64,000 nucleotides of DNA from Lamprobacter modestohalophilus (GCF_016583905.1 NZ_NRRY01000021.1:24384-88383), one strand, 5' to 3'. Shown: positions 7,918 to 17,337, counted from the stretch's first letter. Notes: a model not told the origin generated them from the sequence alone. Numbers and translations are program-made.

Positions 7918-10677
7918 TCAGCCAGACTGGCGCAGCGCGGCCAAGGGCGGGCGCACCAACAGCCCATAAGTCCCCAGAGTACCAGCAGCGCCGACGAGCA
8001 GACCGCTGCCGAGCACACCCCCGATCCACAGCCAAGGATTAAAGGCGAACGGCAGCCCGAACAACTCGCGCGCCAGCACCCAGCCGGTCAGCTCGGCGAA
8101 CAGTGAGGCGATCAGCCCGGCCAGCAGGCCAGCGGTGGTCAGCTCGACGGCGAGCGCCAACAGCAGCTGGCGGCGCTGTGCCCCGAGCGCGCGCAGCACG
8201 CCATGCTCGGCGCGCCGCACGGCCAGGCTGGCCTGAATGCCGGCGTACATCACCAGCAGGCCCGCGACCAGGGTGAATAGGAAGACGAATTCGACCGCTT
8301 GAATCCCTTGTCGAATGATCCCCTGCACCTGGTCGAGCAGGGTGCCGACATCGATCAGTGTCACGCTGGGGAAGGCCTGCATCAGCTCGCTGACCAACGC
8401 TTCCTCGCCATCGGGCAAGTAGAAACTGGTGACATAGGTCGCTGGTTCCGCCGCGAGCAGCGAGGGTGGGGCGATGACGAAGAAGTTGACGTTGAAGCTG
8501 TCCCACTGCACCTGGCGCAGGCTGGTCACCGGCGCCTCTAGCTCGCGTCCGGCGACCCAGAAACGCAGCGTCTCGCCCAGCTCGATGCCAAGCGTCTCGG
8601 CGATGCCTTCCTCGACCGAGAACTGCCCCGGCGCCTCGGCATCGGCCCACCAGTGCCCGGCGACGATCTCGTTATCGTCCTGCATCTGTACCGCGAAGCT
8701 GAGATTGAACTCGCGCTCGGCGAGTCGCTGCGCGCGTGGCTCCTCAAAGTCTTCGTCTGGCTTTACGGCCTCACCGTCGATGGCCTGCAGACGGCCGCGC
8801 ACCATCGGGTAGATGCCAGAGGATTCCAGACCCTGCTGGCGCAGGAAGGCGGCGAGGGCATCGACCTCGTTGGGCTGGATATTGATCAAGAAGCGGTTCG
8901 GCGCGCCCTCGGGCAGGGTCTCTTGCCAACTGCGCAGCAGATCGAGGCGTACCACCGCGAGCAGCAGCAGCGCCAGGATACCCAGCCCCAGACCGACGAT
9001 GCTGAGCACGGACGCAGTGGGTCGGCGCGACAGCCCCGCCAACCCGAGCCGCCAGACCCCGCGTGCATGATTGGTGGCGCGACCAGCGAGCCAGACCAGC
9101 AGGCCCGCGACCAGGCCGAGCACCAGCACGGCCGCCGTCACCCCGCCGAGCAGCTTGCCGGCGAGCGCCGGATCGCCGGCCTGCCACAGGATCAACAGGG
9201 CCAGTGCACCCAGCGCGGCGGCGGCACTCACCGCGACCGAGGCCCGCGGCGGACCCAGATCGCGCCGCAACACCCGCAGCGGCGGCACATCGGCGAGCTG
9301 GAGCAGTGGCGGCAGGCCAAAGCCGGCCAGCGCGACCAGGCCGGTGCCCAGCCCGACCCAAGCCGGCGCGCTGCCGGCGGCCGGCAATTCGCCGGGGAAC
9401 CAGTCTGCGAGCAACGCCGCCAACCCAAACTGCGCCAGCCAGCCGAGCGCGACAGCAACGACGCCCGCCACCAGGCCGAAGAACAGCAGGCGCAGCGCGA
9501 ACACTCGCGTCAGCAGATGTCGTGGCGCGCCGAGACAGCGCATCACCGCGACGGCGTCGGTCTGGCGCTCGACCAGCCGCCGGCTGGCCAACGCCATCGC
9601 CGCGCCGGCGACCAGTAGCGTCGTCAGCGCGGCCAGATGCAGGAAGCGGCTGGCGCGGTCGACCGCGGATTCAAACTCCGGGCGGGCGTTACGCGCATCG
9701 ATCAGCTCCGCATCCGGTGGCAGTCGTGTCGCCACCCAATCGCGATAGGCGGCCACGGCGTCCGATTCACCGGCGATCAGCAGCCGATGGCTGACACGGC
9801 TCGCCTCGTTGACCAGCCCGGTCGTCTCGACATCGGTCAGCGCCATCATTACGCGCGGCGCGATCTGGAAGAAATTACCGCCACGGTCTGGCTCGTAGGC
9901 GATCACGGCGCTGATCGGCAGCTCGCGCTCGCCCAAGGTCAGCAGGCTTCCGGTCTGCTTGCCAAGCACATGCAGCAGGCGCGGCTCGACCCAGACCTCG
10001 CCGGACGCGGGGCCGGTCGCGACTGGAATCTCGGCTGGGCCTGAGACCGCGGCTGCGGCTGCGGTCGCAACTGAGGTTGACGATGATGACGAGTTAGTCG
10101 GAGCGGGTGGAGCCGAAGTCGTGCGCTCAGTTGGGCTTGAGGCCTCAGTCGCGCCCTCGGGCGATGTCTCCCGGAGGCTGCCGCCTGCTAGCGTCGTTGC
10201 GGGGGTTGTGATGTCTTCGTTGACGACGCGATTCGATGCGTCAAGGCCGCTCAAGCGATGCTTGATCCGCAGTTCGCCGCGTAGCGGGTAACCCTCATCA
10301 ACAGCCTTGACCTGCACCAGCTGGCTGGTCTCACCGGCGAAGACGACACTGCGGAAGGTCAGGGTGCGCGCCAGCTTCAGCCCGCGATCCTCAGCCGCAT
10401 CGGCAAGCGAGGCCGGGATAGGTCCAGTCGCGTCGATTGCCAGATCAGCAGCGAGCAGCTCGCCGCCTTGACGCTGCATCGCCGTCTCGATGCGATCGGT
10501 GAAGAAACCGACGGCGGTGATCGCAGCGACGGTCAAGATCAGCGCGGCGGCGAGCAGATACAGCTCACCGCTGCGCCAGTCGCGACGCAGCAGTCGCACG
10601 GCAAGCCGCCAGGCGGCGATCGGGCTCGGCGCCGCCCCCACCAACTGGGCATGTTCGTTTCGTGACTCGCTGCTCAT
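7918..10677 (-). CDS. ybbP: FtsX-like ABC transporter permease (YbbP family)
   Basis: A 919-residue integral membrane permease of the YbbA-YbbP family, linked in other bacteria to export of lipids or hydrophobic compounds. An N-terminal membrane anchor (LYLLAAALILTVAAITAVGFF) is followed by a large periplasmic region. FtsX-type transmembrane bundles follow: about residues 340-540 with LTTLLVAGAAMALASRRL and helices GLVAGVVAVALGWL, and the C-terminal four-helix repeat ending LLVGAAGTLGTYGLLVRPPL. The first periplasmic domain holds a Thr/Ser/Pro/Ala-rich insertion of about 65 residues (nucleotides about 10020-10215). Its ATG overlaps the stop of the ATPase gene by 4 bp, which indicates translational coupling. 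Confidence 0.9.
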   Translation of the reverse strand: MSSESRNEHAQLVGAAPSPIAAWRLAVRLLRRDWRSGELYLLAAALILTVAAITAVGFFTDRIETAMQRQGGELLAADLAIDATGPIPASLADAAEDRGLKLARTLTFRSVVFAGETSQLVQVKAVDEGYPLRGELRIKHRLSGLDASNRVVNEDITTPATTLAGGSLRETSPEGATEASSPTERTTSAPPAPTNSSSSSTSVATAAAAAVSGPAEIPVATGPASGEVWVEPRLLHVLGKQTGSLLTLGERELPISAVIAYEPDRGGNFFQIAPRVMMALTDVETTGLVNEASRVSHRLLIAGESDAVAAYRDWVATRLPPDAELIDARNARPEFESAVDRASRFLHLAALTTLLVAGAAMALASRRLVERQTDAVAVMRCLGAPRHLLTRVFALRLLFFGLVAGVVAVALGWLAQFGLAALLADWFPGELPAAGSAPAWVGLGTGLVALAGFGLPPLLQLADVPPLRVLRRDLGPPRASVAVSAAAALGALALLILWQAGDPALAGKLLGGVTAAVLVLGLVAGLLVWLAGRATNHARGVWRLGLAGLSRRPTASVLSIVGLGLGILALLLLAVVRLDLLRSWQETLPEGAPNRFLINIQPNEVDALAAFLRQQGLESSGIYPMVRGRLQAIDGEAVKPDEDFEEPRAQRLAEREFNLSFAVQMQDDNEIVAGHWWADAEAPGQFSVEEGIAETLGIELGETLRFWVAGRELEAPVTSLRQVQWDSFNVNFFVIAPPSLLAAEPATYVTSFYLPDGEEALVSELMQAFPSVTLIDVGTLLDQVQGIIRQGIQAVEFVFLFTLVAGLLVMYAGIQASLAVRRAEHGVLRALGAQRRQLLLALAVELTTAGLLAGLIASLFAELTGWVLARELFGLPFAFNPWLWIGGVLGSGLLVGAAGTLGTYGLLVRPPLAALRQSG

Positions 10678-11588
10678 GCGGTCACCTCGAGACGTCCTCC
10701 GCTCATGCTGAGCCGGCGGTCGCAGCGGCGGGCCAGGGCTGGGTCGTGGGTGACCAGCACCAGCGCCGCGCCGGCGTCCTCGCGCAGCCCGAACAGCAGA
10801 TCGATGATGCGCGCGCCGGTGGCCTCGTCCAGATTGCCGGTGGGCTCATCGGCGAACAGCACCTCGGGGCCGGGCGCAAAGGCACGGGCGATCGCCACCC
10901 GCTGCTGCTCGCCGCCGGAGAGCTGGCGCGGATAATGGCCGTGTCGCTCGCTCAGCCCCACGCGCTCGAGTGCGGCCTCGGCAGTCCGCTTGGCCGAGCC
11001 GGCGTTGAGGCCGCTGGCGAGCTCCAATGGCAGCAACACGTTTTCAAGCGCGGTCAAGGTCGGGATCAGCTGGAAGCTCTGAAACACGAAGCCGACCCGG
11101 CCGGCACGCAAGGCGGCACGGGCGTCCTCGTCGAGTGGCTCGAGTGGGCTGCCGCAAAGCTCAACCAAGCCGCTGCTGGCGCGGTCTAATCCGGCGAGTA
11201 GCCCAAGCAGGGTCGACTTGCCGCTGCCGGAGGCACCGATGATCGCCACCGCCTCTCCTGGCGCGACATCGAGATCGACCGCGTTGAGGATATCGAGCGG
11301 GCCGGTTGGGCCGATGACCTGCTTGGCTAGGCCTCTTGCGCGACAGATCGGGCTGTCAGAGGTGCTAAGTGCGCTGCCGGGGCCGCGATCAAGGCCATTG
11401 CTTGAGGTGGAGGCGTTTTTCGGGCCAGTTTTTGAAGCCGGGTGAGACTGAGGGGGCGCTTCTGTTGCCGGCGGCGTCTGGGCTGTCGGCTCGGCTGAGG
11501 CCGCAATGCTTGGCTTAGCTGGCGCTGGGTCGGTACCCTTGCCCGCGTTGACCTTGCGATTTTCGGTATTCGGAGCCTGATCCAACAT
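10674..11588 (-). CDS. ybbA: ABC transporter ATP-binding protein (YbbA family) with long N-terminal extension
   Basis: The ATPase partner of the downstream permease. It has Walker A GASGSGKSTLLG, Q-loop FVFQSFQLIPTLTALENV, signature LSGGEQQRVAIARAF, Walker B VLFADEPTGNLD and the H-loop LVTHD. The usual protein is about 225-235 residues; here about 85 extra residues rich in Pro, Ala, Ser and Thr precede the ABC core. I chose the ATG at 11588 (MLDQAPNTEN); an in-frame codon at 11636 would overlap tesA by 50 bp. The core itself begins near nucleotide 11350, and a later start cannot be excluded. The start codon shares bases with that of the divergent tesA in one CATG. Confidence 0.88.
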   Translation of the reverse strand: MLDQAPNTENRKVNAGKGTDPAPAKPSIAASAEPTAQTPPATEAPPQSHPASKTGPKNASTSSNGLDRGPGSALSTSDSPICRARGLAKQVIGPTGPLDILNAVDLDVAPGEAVAIIGASGSGKSTLLGLLAGLDRASSGLVELCGSPLEPLDEDARAALRAGRVGFVFQSFQLIPTLTALENVLLPLELASGLNAGSAKRTAEAALERVGLSERHGHYPRQLSGGEQQRVAIARAFAPGPEVLFADEPTGNLDEATGARIIDLLFGLREDAGAALVLVTHDPALARRCDRRLSMSGGRLEVTA

Positions 11589-12408
11589 GCTGCGTGTTCT
11601 CCTGTCATTACTGTTGCTGCTGCCCCTCTCGGCCATGACCGAGACATTCCCGAGCGCGCCTGTGGCGGCTCGCGCCTTCGATCAGGGCCAGGTCGATCGC
11701 GTTGCCGAGGCGCCAATGACCGAGGCCATTGAACTCACCGAGACCAAAGAGTTAGCCAAGTCCAGAGCGACAGCAGAAGCCAAAACGGCAGCTGATACCG
11801 CAGGGCCAATCGAGGCTGCAGAGTCGACCCAAGCCGCCGGACAGACCGTTACGCCGGTGCTGTTAGTGCTCGGCGACAGCCTGAGTGCTGCCTATGGTTT
11901 GCCGTTGGACCAGGGCTGGGTGAATCTGTTGCAGGCGCGAATCGACGAGCGCGCTCTTCCCTATCGAGTCGTCAATGCCGCGATCTCGGGGGATACGATC
12001 GCCGGTGGCCTGAGCCGGCTGCCGGCCTTGCTCGCCGATCATCAGCCGGAGATCGTGCTCATCGAGCTTGGCGCCAACGACGGACTGCGGGGTTTTCCGC
12101 CGTCAAAGATCGAAGACGATCTGGTGACGCTGGTTGAGCAAGCGCAAGCGGCCGATGCTCAAGTGGTGCTGATTGGTCTACGTCTCCCACCCAACTATGG
12201 TCCGGCCTACACCAAGCGCTTTCAACGACTGTTCGCAAATGCTGCGGAGCGGACGGGGGTCGCTCTGGTTCCTCGCCTGCTTGCTGGCGTCGCCGATGAT
12301 CTCGCGCTGATGCAAGCCGATGGTCTGCATCCGACCGCTGAAGCCCAGCCGATGATTCTTGAGACGGTTTGGCCGTTACTCGCTCCATTGCTCATTAGTA
12401 CTGATTGA
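11587..12408 (+). CDS. tesA: SGNH arylesterase / acyl-CoA thioesterase I (TesA), secreted
   Basis: A 273-residue periplasmic lipase/esterase. The signal peptide is MLRVLLSLLLLLPLSA. The SGNH blocks are GDSLSAAYGL (nucleophile Ser), the Gly of VVNAAISGDTIAGG, LGANDGLRG (Asn) and DGLHPTAEAQ (Asp-His). The mature TesA is normally about 185 residues; here about 65 residues rich in Ala, Thr and Glu separate the signal peptide from the catalytic domain. As in E. coli it stands head to head with ybbA-ybbP, but with zero intergenic distance, because the two ATG codons overlap. Confidence 0.92.
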   Translation: MLRVLLSLLLLLPLSAMTETFPSAPVAARAFDQGQVDRVAEAPMTEAIELTETKELAKSRATAEAKTAADTAGPIEAAESTQAAGQTVTPVLLVLGDSLSAAYGLPLDQGWVNLLQARIDERALPYRVVNAAISGDTIAGGLSRLPALLADHQPEIVLIELGANDGLRGFPPSKIEDDLVTLVEQAQAADAQVVLIGLRLPPNYGPAYTKRFQRLFANAAERTGVALVPRLLAGVADDLALMQADGLHPTAEAQPMILETVWPLLAPLLISTD

Positions 12409-12615
12409 GCATAGGCGCCGCTGGCTTGCACGAATTTCGTTTGTGCGGGCTCGGCGCTGCCGTCTTCAACCCAATAACACACTCTGCACCGACATCAGCG
12501 ACGAAGGCGGACGGCTTGCAAAAGATCGCTTCGACCTTTGGGTTATGTTGAAATCTCAGCGCCCGAACCTTGTGTCGATGGTTCGATACTCCCAGGCGTC
12601 GAAGATGCATCCGTC

Positions 12616-13077
12616 ATGAATCGATTTCTCACGCTTCTGCTCGTTCTCGGTCTCACCGCCATGCTTGCTGCCTGCGCCTCAGGGCCACGGGTGGCCGGGC
12701 AAGAGGTCTACGATGGCCAGGCTGCGGCCGGCATTGTTCGTCCGCCTGGCGCACAGGGAGCCGTCATTCAGCGTCGCCTGATCGCCGGGCTTGACCCAAT
12801 GGCTGCCTTCGCCGGCCTGTATCCGCTGGATTCGCCGCATCAGAGCACGGAGGTCGAGGTCTTGATCGAACCGGCCGTGGTCGAGGCGGTGCCGAGTCGT
12901 GAGGGGTTCGAACGCCTGCTGTTGCAGGTGCGCGCTTACCGCAAGAATGACGCTGGCGATGGTTTCAGCAAGCGCTACCGAGGTAAGGCGTCGGGAAACC
13001 GTGACGCCCTCGACGACATTGTTAAACCACTCGGTAAGGACCTGAAGCGCCGCTTTGGCGCCAAGCCCGTGTATTGA
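12616..13077 (+). CDS. Putative lipoprotein of unknown function
   Basis: The 153-residue product starts MNRFLTLLLVLGLTAMLAAC, a classic lipoprotein signal with lipobox L-A-A-C at residue 20, so it should be anchored in the outer or inner membrane. The rest (GPRVAGQEVYDGQAAAG, then VLIEPAVVEAVPSREGFERLLL, and basic C terminus KPLGKDLKRRFG) matches no family I recognise. I chose this ATG because the signal peptide begins there; the open frame extends 78 bp upstream. It is convergent with the sqr-like gene, 7 bp apart. Confidence 0.75.
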   Translation: MNRFLTLLLVLGLTAMLAACASGPRVAGQEVYDGQAAAGIVRPPGAQGAVIQRRLIAGLDPMAAFAGLYPLDSPHQSTEVEVLIEPAVVEAVPSREGFERLLLQVRAYRKNDAGDGFSKRYRGKASGNRDALDDIVKPLGKDLKRRFGAKPVY

Positions 13078-13084
13078 GTGGATA

Positions 13085-14212
13085 TTAGCGGAAACGGCGC
13101 AGATACCACCATTCAAATAGTCGCTTGAGCCAGTGGAAGGCCAGCGAACTGGGTAGCACGAGGTTGCGTTTGGGCGTGCGGGCGACCAGCATGCCGCGGT
13201 CGTTGGCGTCGACGATGCACAGCAGTTCGACCTTGAAGGTCTCATTCGGTGTCTTGCCGGCCAGTTCCGCGATCAGGTTCTTGGCCGCGGCGCGTGCTTG
13301 CAGGTCGGCCATGTGCGCTTGCTTTGGCATCCAGTCCGGCCCCGGGAAACTGCCCGAATCACCGGCGACATAGGTGCGCTCGAAGCCTGGCACCCTGCAC
13401 TGCGCATCGGCTTGCAGGAGCCCGCCGGGTGAGCGTGGCAGGTCGGTGTCGTCGAACCAGGCATTGCCGGTCATGCCGGGCATGAAGATGATCAGGTCGG
13501 CGGGGAATTCGCCACCCTCGGTGACCACCTTTTCGGCGGTGAACTGCTTCGGCTTATGTCCGAGATGCGTTTCGATGCCGACCCGCTGCATCTCGCCGAG
13601 CAGCTTGTCGACCGCCTTGGGGCCGAGCCGATTGCCGGGCCGTTCGGCGGGGGTGAAGAAGACGATACGGAAGCGCTCGCGGCGGCCTTCCTTGCGCAAT
13701 TGCCGGTCGAGCCCGAACAGGAATTCGAAGATCGGTCCGCCGCGCATCGACGAGGGCTCCTTCGGATTACCCGAGAAGCCCATGGCGACGGTGCCGCCAT
13801 CCATTGAGCGCAGTCGGTCGCGGATGGCCTCTGCTGCGGCAATGCCCTCACAGGGTGTGATCGCATGCTCGATGCCGGGCAGCTTCTTGATGAAGCGACC
13901 GCCGCTGGCGATGATCAGCCCGTCGTTCTCGATCGGCCCGACGTCGGTCTGCAGGACACGGCCGCCGTCAGTCAGGCCGGTCGCCGAGGCGGCCAGATGT
14001 TCGGCATCCATCTTGCGGAAGAAGTGGCCGAGATCGAGCCGCAGGTCCTCGCCGCTGCGCAGTCCGCTTGGCACCCAGATCAGGCCCGGATAGTAGACGA
14101 ACTCAGGGCGGGGGCTGACGACCGTGATCTGGCCCTTGAAGCCCTCATCGCGGAGGGTCTTCAGGGACGTCAGCGCGCCGAATCCGGCGCCGACGATGGT
14201 CACGCGTTGCAT
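13085..14212 (-). CDS. Sulfide:quinone oxidoreductase family flavoprotein
   Basis: A 375-residue FAD protein. The N-terminal VTIVGAGFGALTSLKTL is the dinucleotide-binding GxGxxG motif, EFVYYPGLIWVPSG matches the SQR-type YxPxL segment, and YVAGDSGSFPGPDWMPKQAHMADLQA is the second FAD-binding block. Cys121 (TPCEGIAAAEA) and Cys332 (LLCIVDANDRGML) sit where SQRs place their redox cysteines; a third Cys is at 272. The C terminus FHWLKRLFEWWYLRRFR is an amphipathic, basic-aromatic helix fitting a monotopic membrane protein. SQR moves electrons from sulfide to quinone. The family also holds FCSD-type and less-defined members, so the substrate is inferred. I chose the ATG of MQRVTIVGAG; longer open frame upstream lacks support. 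Confidence 0.75.
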   Translation of the reverse strand: MQRVTIVGAGFGALTSLKTLRDEGFKGQITVVSPRPEFVYYPGLIWVPSGLRSGEDLRLDLGHFFRKMDAEHLAASATGLTDGGRVLQTDVGPIENDGLIIASGGRFIKKLPGIEHAITPCEGIAAAEAIRDRLRSMDGGTVAMGFSGNPKEPSSMRGGPIFEFLFGLDRQLRKEGRRERFRIVFFTPAERPGNRLGPKAVDKLLGEMQRVGIETHLGHKPKQFTAEKVVTEGGEFPADLIIFMPGMTGNAWFDDTDLPRSPGGLLQADAQCRVPGFERTYVAGDSGSFPGPDWMPKQAHMADLQARAAAKNLIAELAGKTPNETFKVELLCIVDANDRGMLVARTPKRNLVLPSSLAFHWLKRLFEWWYLRRFR

Positions 14213-14289
14213 AAGAGTCTCCAAAGCTGCTGGTGTCGGTTTGAGGTGGGCGTTCGTCCTGTCCTTTGCTAGGGGGCGGCTGAATCGGT

Positions 14290-14319
14290 TTGACCAACTC
14301 GGTGGCCACCCCGCATAAT
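14290..14319 (+). promoter_or_regulatory. Probable sigma-70 promoter of rpsF operon
   Basis: TTGACC at 14290-14295 and CATAAT at 14314-14319 are separated by 18 bp, followed by the GC-rich discriminator GCTCGGCTACG. Such discriminators are typical of growth-rate and ppGpp-controlled ribosomal promoters. The distance to the rpsF start is about 90 bp. Confidence 0.5.
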
Positions 14320-14373
14320 GCTCGGCTACGTCCGAAACAGGGCGTAACTCCTTGCTCCATAGCATGCACGTCA

Positions 14374-14399
14374 AGCGATGCGTCGCTGGGGGCTTTTTT
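14374..14399 (+). promoter_or_regulatory. Leader hairpin with U-tract just before rpsF
   Basis: AGCGA at 14374-14378 and TCGCT at 14383-14387 form a short stem with a 4-nt loop, followed by GGGGGC and TTTTTT at 14394-14399, 17 bp before the rpsF ATG. It could be a weak attenuator or a ribosomal-protein binding leader. The stem is short, so the call is tentative. Confidence 0.3.
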
Positions 14400-14415
14400 A
14401 TCCGTGAGGAGCATT

Positions 14416-14865
14416 ATGCGTCATTACGAGATCGTCTTTCTGGTTCATCCGAGCCAGAGCGAACAGGTGCCAGCCATGCTGGATCGCTACCGGACCAGCA
14501 TCGAGTCGCGCGGTGGCCAGATCCATCGGTTGGAGGACTGGGGGCGGCGCCAGCTGGCCTATCCGATCAATAAGATCCATAAGGCGCATTACGTGCTGAT
14601 GAACGTGGAGTGCGATGCTGAGGCCTTGGCCGAGCTCGAAAGCGCCTTCCGCTTCAACGATGCGGTGCTGCGCAACATGATCATCAAGCGCGACGCGGCG
14701 GTCACCGAGCCATCGCCGCTGCTGAAGACGGGTGATGAGCGTGAGGGCTCTGGGGATGATGACGGCGGAGACCGGGGCGAGCGTCGTCCGAGACGCTACG
14801 ACGAGGGTGGCGAGGGTCGCGGCGAGCGGTCGCGTGATTCAGACCGCGATTCGGATCGCGACTAA
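14416..14865 (+). CDS. rpsF: 30S ribosomal protein S6
   Basis: Starts [22 protein letters not shown] and contains [19 protein letters not shown] and [13 protein letters not shown], all S6 signatures. S6 binds S18 on the platform of the small subunit. The 149-residue product ends in a long charged tail rich in Asp, Gly, Glu and Arg, a length variation common in S6 (the tail is the site of RimK glutamylation in some bacteria). A GTGAGGAG ribosome site precedes the ATG; the open frame extends 126 bp upstream, without family similarity. Confidence 0.97.
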   Translation: MRHYEIVFLVHPSQSEQVPAMLDRYRTSIESRGGQIHRLEDWGRRQLAYPINKIHKAHYVLMNVECDAEALAELESAFRFNDAVLRNMIIKRDAAVTEPSPLLKTGDEREGSGDDDGGDRGERRPRRYDEGGEGRGERSRDSDRDSDRD

Positions 14866-14888
14866 CCCATAGAACGCATCGCTAACTC

Positions 14889-14918
14889 GGATGATGGAGC
14901 GCTTGTTTTACGGTAGCT
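14889..14918 (+). repeat. Dispersed intergenic element, copy A
   Basis: GGATGATGGAGCGCTTGTTTTACGGTAG, a diverged copy of an element also found at 14943, 47899 and (reverse) 21556. It lies in the 195-bp gap between rpsF and rpsR, upstream of copy B in the same orientation and frame. Confidence 0.6.
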
Positions 14919-14942
14919 CACACTGTGCATCACCACCCGCAT

Positions 14943-14982
14943 CACCACCCCGGACGATGAAGCACTGGTGTCACGGTAACCT
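14943..14982 (+). repeat. Dispersed intergenic element, copy B
   Basis: Contains CCCCGGACGATGAAGCACTG followed by GTGTCACGGTAACCT. Compared with the copy at 47899, most of the substitutions in the core fall at every third base. It lies about 80 bp upstream of rpsR. Confidence 0.7.
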
Positions 14983-15060
14983 CTGACGCCGTTCCGAATC
15001 AGCGATCCATTCCGCTAACCGCAATCCTTATCCTCAGTCTACATACTGTCGAGGCACCTC

Positions 15061-15285
15061 ATGTCACGCTACTTCCGCCGCAAACGCTACTGCCGGTTCA
15101 CCGCTGAAGGCATCACCGAGATCGATTACAAGGATCTCAACCTGCTCAAGGCCTTCGTCAGTGAGTCAGGCAAGATCGTTCCGAGCCGCATTACCGGCAC
15201 CTCGGCGCGCTACCAGCGCCAGCTCGCGACGGCGATCAAGCGCGCACGTTTCGTTGCGCTGTTGCCGTACACCGACGGCCACTGA
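15061..15285 (+). CDS. rpsR: 30S ribosomal protein S18
   Basis: A 74-residue protein with the S18 pattern [20 protein letters not shown] and [14 protein letters not shown] followed by [14 protein letters not shown]. It partners S6 on the small-subunit platform. It stands between rpsF and rplI as in most gammaproteobacteria. The 195-bp gap to rpsF is longer than usual and holds two copies of a dispersed repeat. Confidence 0.97.
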   Translation: MSRYFRRKRYCRFTAEGITEIDYKDLNLLKAFVSESGKIVPSRITGTSARYQRQLATAIKRARFVALLPYTDGH

Positions 15286-15328
15286 GCCTGAGCTGAATCC
15301 CTAAACGCATTCACGAAGGAGATCCCCA

Positions 15329-15784
15329 GTGGACCTGATCCTAATGAAGAAGGTACGTGGCTTAGGCGAGCTCGGAGACAAGGTCTCGGTGCGCGCTGGC
15401 TACGGCCGCAATTTCCTGATCCCATCAGGCTTCGCTAAGCCTGCCACCGCCGACAACTTGAAGGCCTTTGACGAGCGCCGTGCCGAGCTCGAGCGCGAGG
15501 CGGCGGACGCACTCGCAGCCGCTGAAGCACGCAAGGCGAAGCTCGAGGGTGTGATTGTCACGATCCCACGTAAGGCTGGCGATGAGGGGCGTTTGTTCGG
15601 CTCGGTCGGCACCGCCGATATCGCCGCGGCCATCACCGAAGGCGGTCTCGGCATGGAGCTGCTCAAAAGTGAGGTTCGCCTGCCAGACGGTCCGTTCCGG
15701 GCCGTCGGTGACTACGATGTCGAACTGCATCTGCATTCCGATGTCGCTGTGACCGTTCGCATCGAGGTCATCCCGGCAACCTGA
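15329..15784 (+). CDS. rplI: 50S ribosomal protein L9
   Basis: The 151-residue product starts at a GTG ([21 protein letters not shown]) with an AAGGAG site 7-12 bp upstream. L9 hallmarks are the N-terminal [13 protein letters not shown], the connecting helix of Glu/Ala/Arg, and the C-terminal domain with [11 protein letters not shown] and [15 protein letters not shown]9 helps keep reading frame on the ribosome. Last gene of the rpsF-rpsR-rplI operon, closed by a strong palindromic terminator. Confidence 0.97.
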   Translation: MDLILMKKVRGLGELGDKVSVRAGYGRNFLIPSGFAKPATADNLKAFDERRAELEREAADALAAAEARKAKLEGVIVTIPRKAGDEGRLFGSVGTADIAAAITEGGLGMELLKSEVRLPDGPFRAVGDYDVELHLHSDVAVTVRIEVIPAT

Positions 15785-15849
15785 CGCGATCCGATGAGCT
15801 GCCGGCGGATCGGCCAGGCTTAGGCTTGGCTGTGAGGCCGAAAACAGCA

Positions 15850-15880
15850 AGCGCCGGAAGCCTAGGCTTCCGGCGCTTTT
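15850..15880. terminator. Bidirectional rho-independent terminator (28-bp perfect palindrome)
   Basis: Positions 15850-15877 read AGCGCCGGAAGCC then TAGGCTTCCGGCGCT, a perfect palindrome, flanked by TTTT on the right and by AAAA a few bases to the left. It lies between rplI (+) and sucB (-), and can end transcription from both sides. Confidence 0.9.
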
Positions 15881-15898
15881 CGTTTACTCTGGCCCCGC

Positions 15899-17296
15899 TT
15901 AGATCCGCAGTAGGAGCCGTGCGGGATCTTCCAGGGTGTCCTTGATGGTCTGCAGAAACTGCACGGCCTCGCGCCCGTCGACGATGCGGTGATCGTAGGA
16001 CAGTGCCAGATACATCATCGGGCGGATCACGACCGCTCCGTCGACCGCGATTGGACGCTCCTGAACCTTGTGCATGCCGAGAATGGCGCTTTGCGGCAGG
16101 TTCAGGATCGGGGTTGAGAGCATCGACCCGAAGACCCCGCCGTTGGTGATCGAAAAGGTGCCGCCGGTCAGCTCCTCGAAGCTCAGGGAGCCGTCCTTTG
16201 CCTTGTTGGCGAAGTCGACGATGCCGCGCTCGACATCAGCCATGCTGAGCTGGTCGCAGTTGCGCAGGATCGGCACGACGAGCCCCCGCTCTGAGCTGAC
16301 CGCGATGCCAATATCGTAGTAGCCATGGTAGATGATGTCGTTGCCATCCACTGAGGCGTTGATGATCGGGAAACGCTGCAGCGCTTCGACCGCCGCCTTG
16401 ACGAAGAACGACATCAGCCCGAGGCGCACGCCGTGCGTCTGCTCGAAGCGTTCTTTGTATTGATGGCGCAGTGCCAGTACCGCTGCCATGTCGACCTCGT
16501 TGAAGGTGGTCAGCATCGCGGCAGTCTGTTGCGCCTCGACCAGGCGCTCTGCGATCCGTGCCCGCAGTCTGGTCATGGGTACCCGTTGCTCGGGTCGCCC
16601 TGCCTCGCCGGTGAGTCTTGGTGACTGGGGCTTGTCGAGCGGTTCGGACTCGAGCTCATGGGCAACGGCCCACTTCTTGGCCAGGGCTGCGGCATCGGGA
16701 TCGATCGCCGGCTCGGCCGCCTCCTGTACATCGAGCCAGGCGATCACGTCAGCCTTGGTGATGCGGCCACCTTTGCCGCTGCCACGGATACGCCTGGCGT
16801 CGAGGTTCATCTCCTTGACCAGGCGTCTTGCAGCGGGCGCGAGAACTGGGTCGCCAGGGCGGGCTGAGCGCTGATCAGTCGCCTTGTTCTCAGTGCCTGC
16901 CGCTTCGCCGGCACTGGCATCGACGTCGGCATTAGCGTCGACGCTGGCGCTGCCGCCGACGCGAGTCGCCGGGCTCGTGCCTTGGGGCGCGCGCGCCGTG
17001 TGCGCCGCGGCATCCGGCTCTTTGGCTGTCGGGCTCTTGTTGTCTGTTGGCTGAGAGGCCTGCGGCTCAATGCTGCCGAGCACACTGTCGTTCGTGACCA
17101 GGGCGCCCTCGTCGGCAGTGATGTCGAGCAGGATGCCATCGGCCGGTGAGGGCACCTCGAGCACGACCTTGTCGGTCTCGAGATCGACCAGGGTGTCGTC
17201 TTGACGAACCTGATCGCCAGGCTTGAAATGCCAGGTCAGTACCGTTGCGTCGGCAACCGATTCGGGTAGGGCAGGGACACGAACTTCAGTGGGCAT
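15899..17296 (-). CDS. sucB: Dihydrolipoyllysine-residue succinyltransferase (E2 of 2-oxoglutarate dehydrogenase)
   Basis: A 465-residue E2 subunit. The lipoyl domain is at 1-75 with the modified Lys in [11 protein letters not shown]; an Ala/Pro/Asp-rich linker follows; the peripheral subunit-binding domain is near 145-180 ([20 protein letters not shown] and [13 protein letters not shown]); the catalytic domain ends with the HxxxD motif [14 protein letters not shown]. It transfers succinyl groups to CoA in the TCA cycle. It follows sucA by 41 bp on the same strand. No lpd (E3) gene is adjacent. Confidence 0.96.
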   Translation of the reverse strand: MPTEVRVPALPESVADATVLTWHFKPGDQVRQDDTLVDLETDKVVLEVPSPADGILLDITADEGALVTNDSVLGSIEPQASQPTDNKSPTAKEPDAAAHTARAPQGTSPATRVGGSASVDANADVDASAGEAAGTENKATDQRSARPGDPVLAPAARRLVKEMNLDARRIRGSGKGGRITKADVIAWLDVQEAAEPAIDPDAAALAKKWAVAHELESEPLDKPQSPRLTGEAGRPEQRVPMTRLRARIAERLVEAQQTAAMLTTFNEVDMAAVLALRHQYKERFEQTHGVRLGLMSFFVKAAVEALQRFPIINASVDGNDIIYHGYYDIGIAVSSERGLVVPILRNCDQLSMADVERGIVDFANKAKDGSLSFEELTGGTFSITNGGVFGSMLSTPILNLPQSAILGMHKVQERPIAVDGAVVIRPMMYLALSYDHRIVDGREAVQFLQTIKDTLEDPARLLLRI

Positions 17297-17337
17297 GGGG
17301 CTCCGGTTGATCGAGTGATGGGTTGCGCGGACGGCTG

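Noticed and set aside
7675..8035. Reverse-strand open frames with the peptide repeat ATSNEQR
   Set aside because: They are only the translation of the GCTCGTT heptamer tract; no start, ribosome site or family supports a protein.
14892..14984. Micro-ORF MERLFYG... in the rpsF-rpsR gap
   Set aside because: It arises from two copies of the dispersed element in the same frame; no ribosome site, and related copies elsewhere do not keep a start and stop in this frame.
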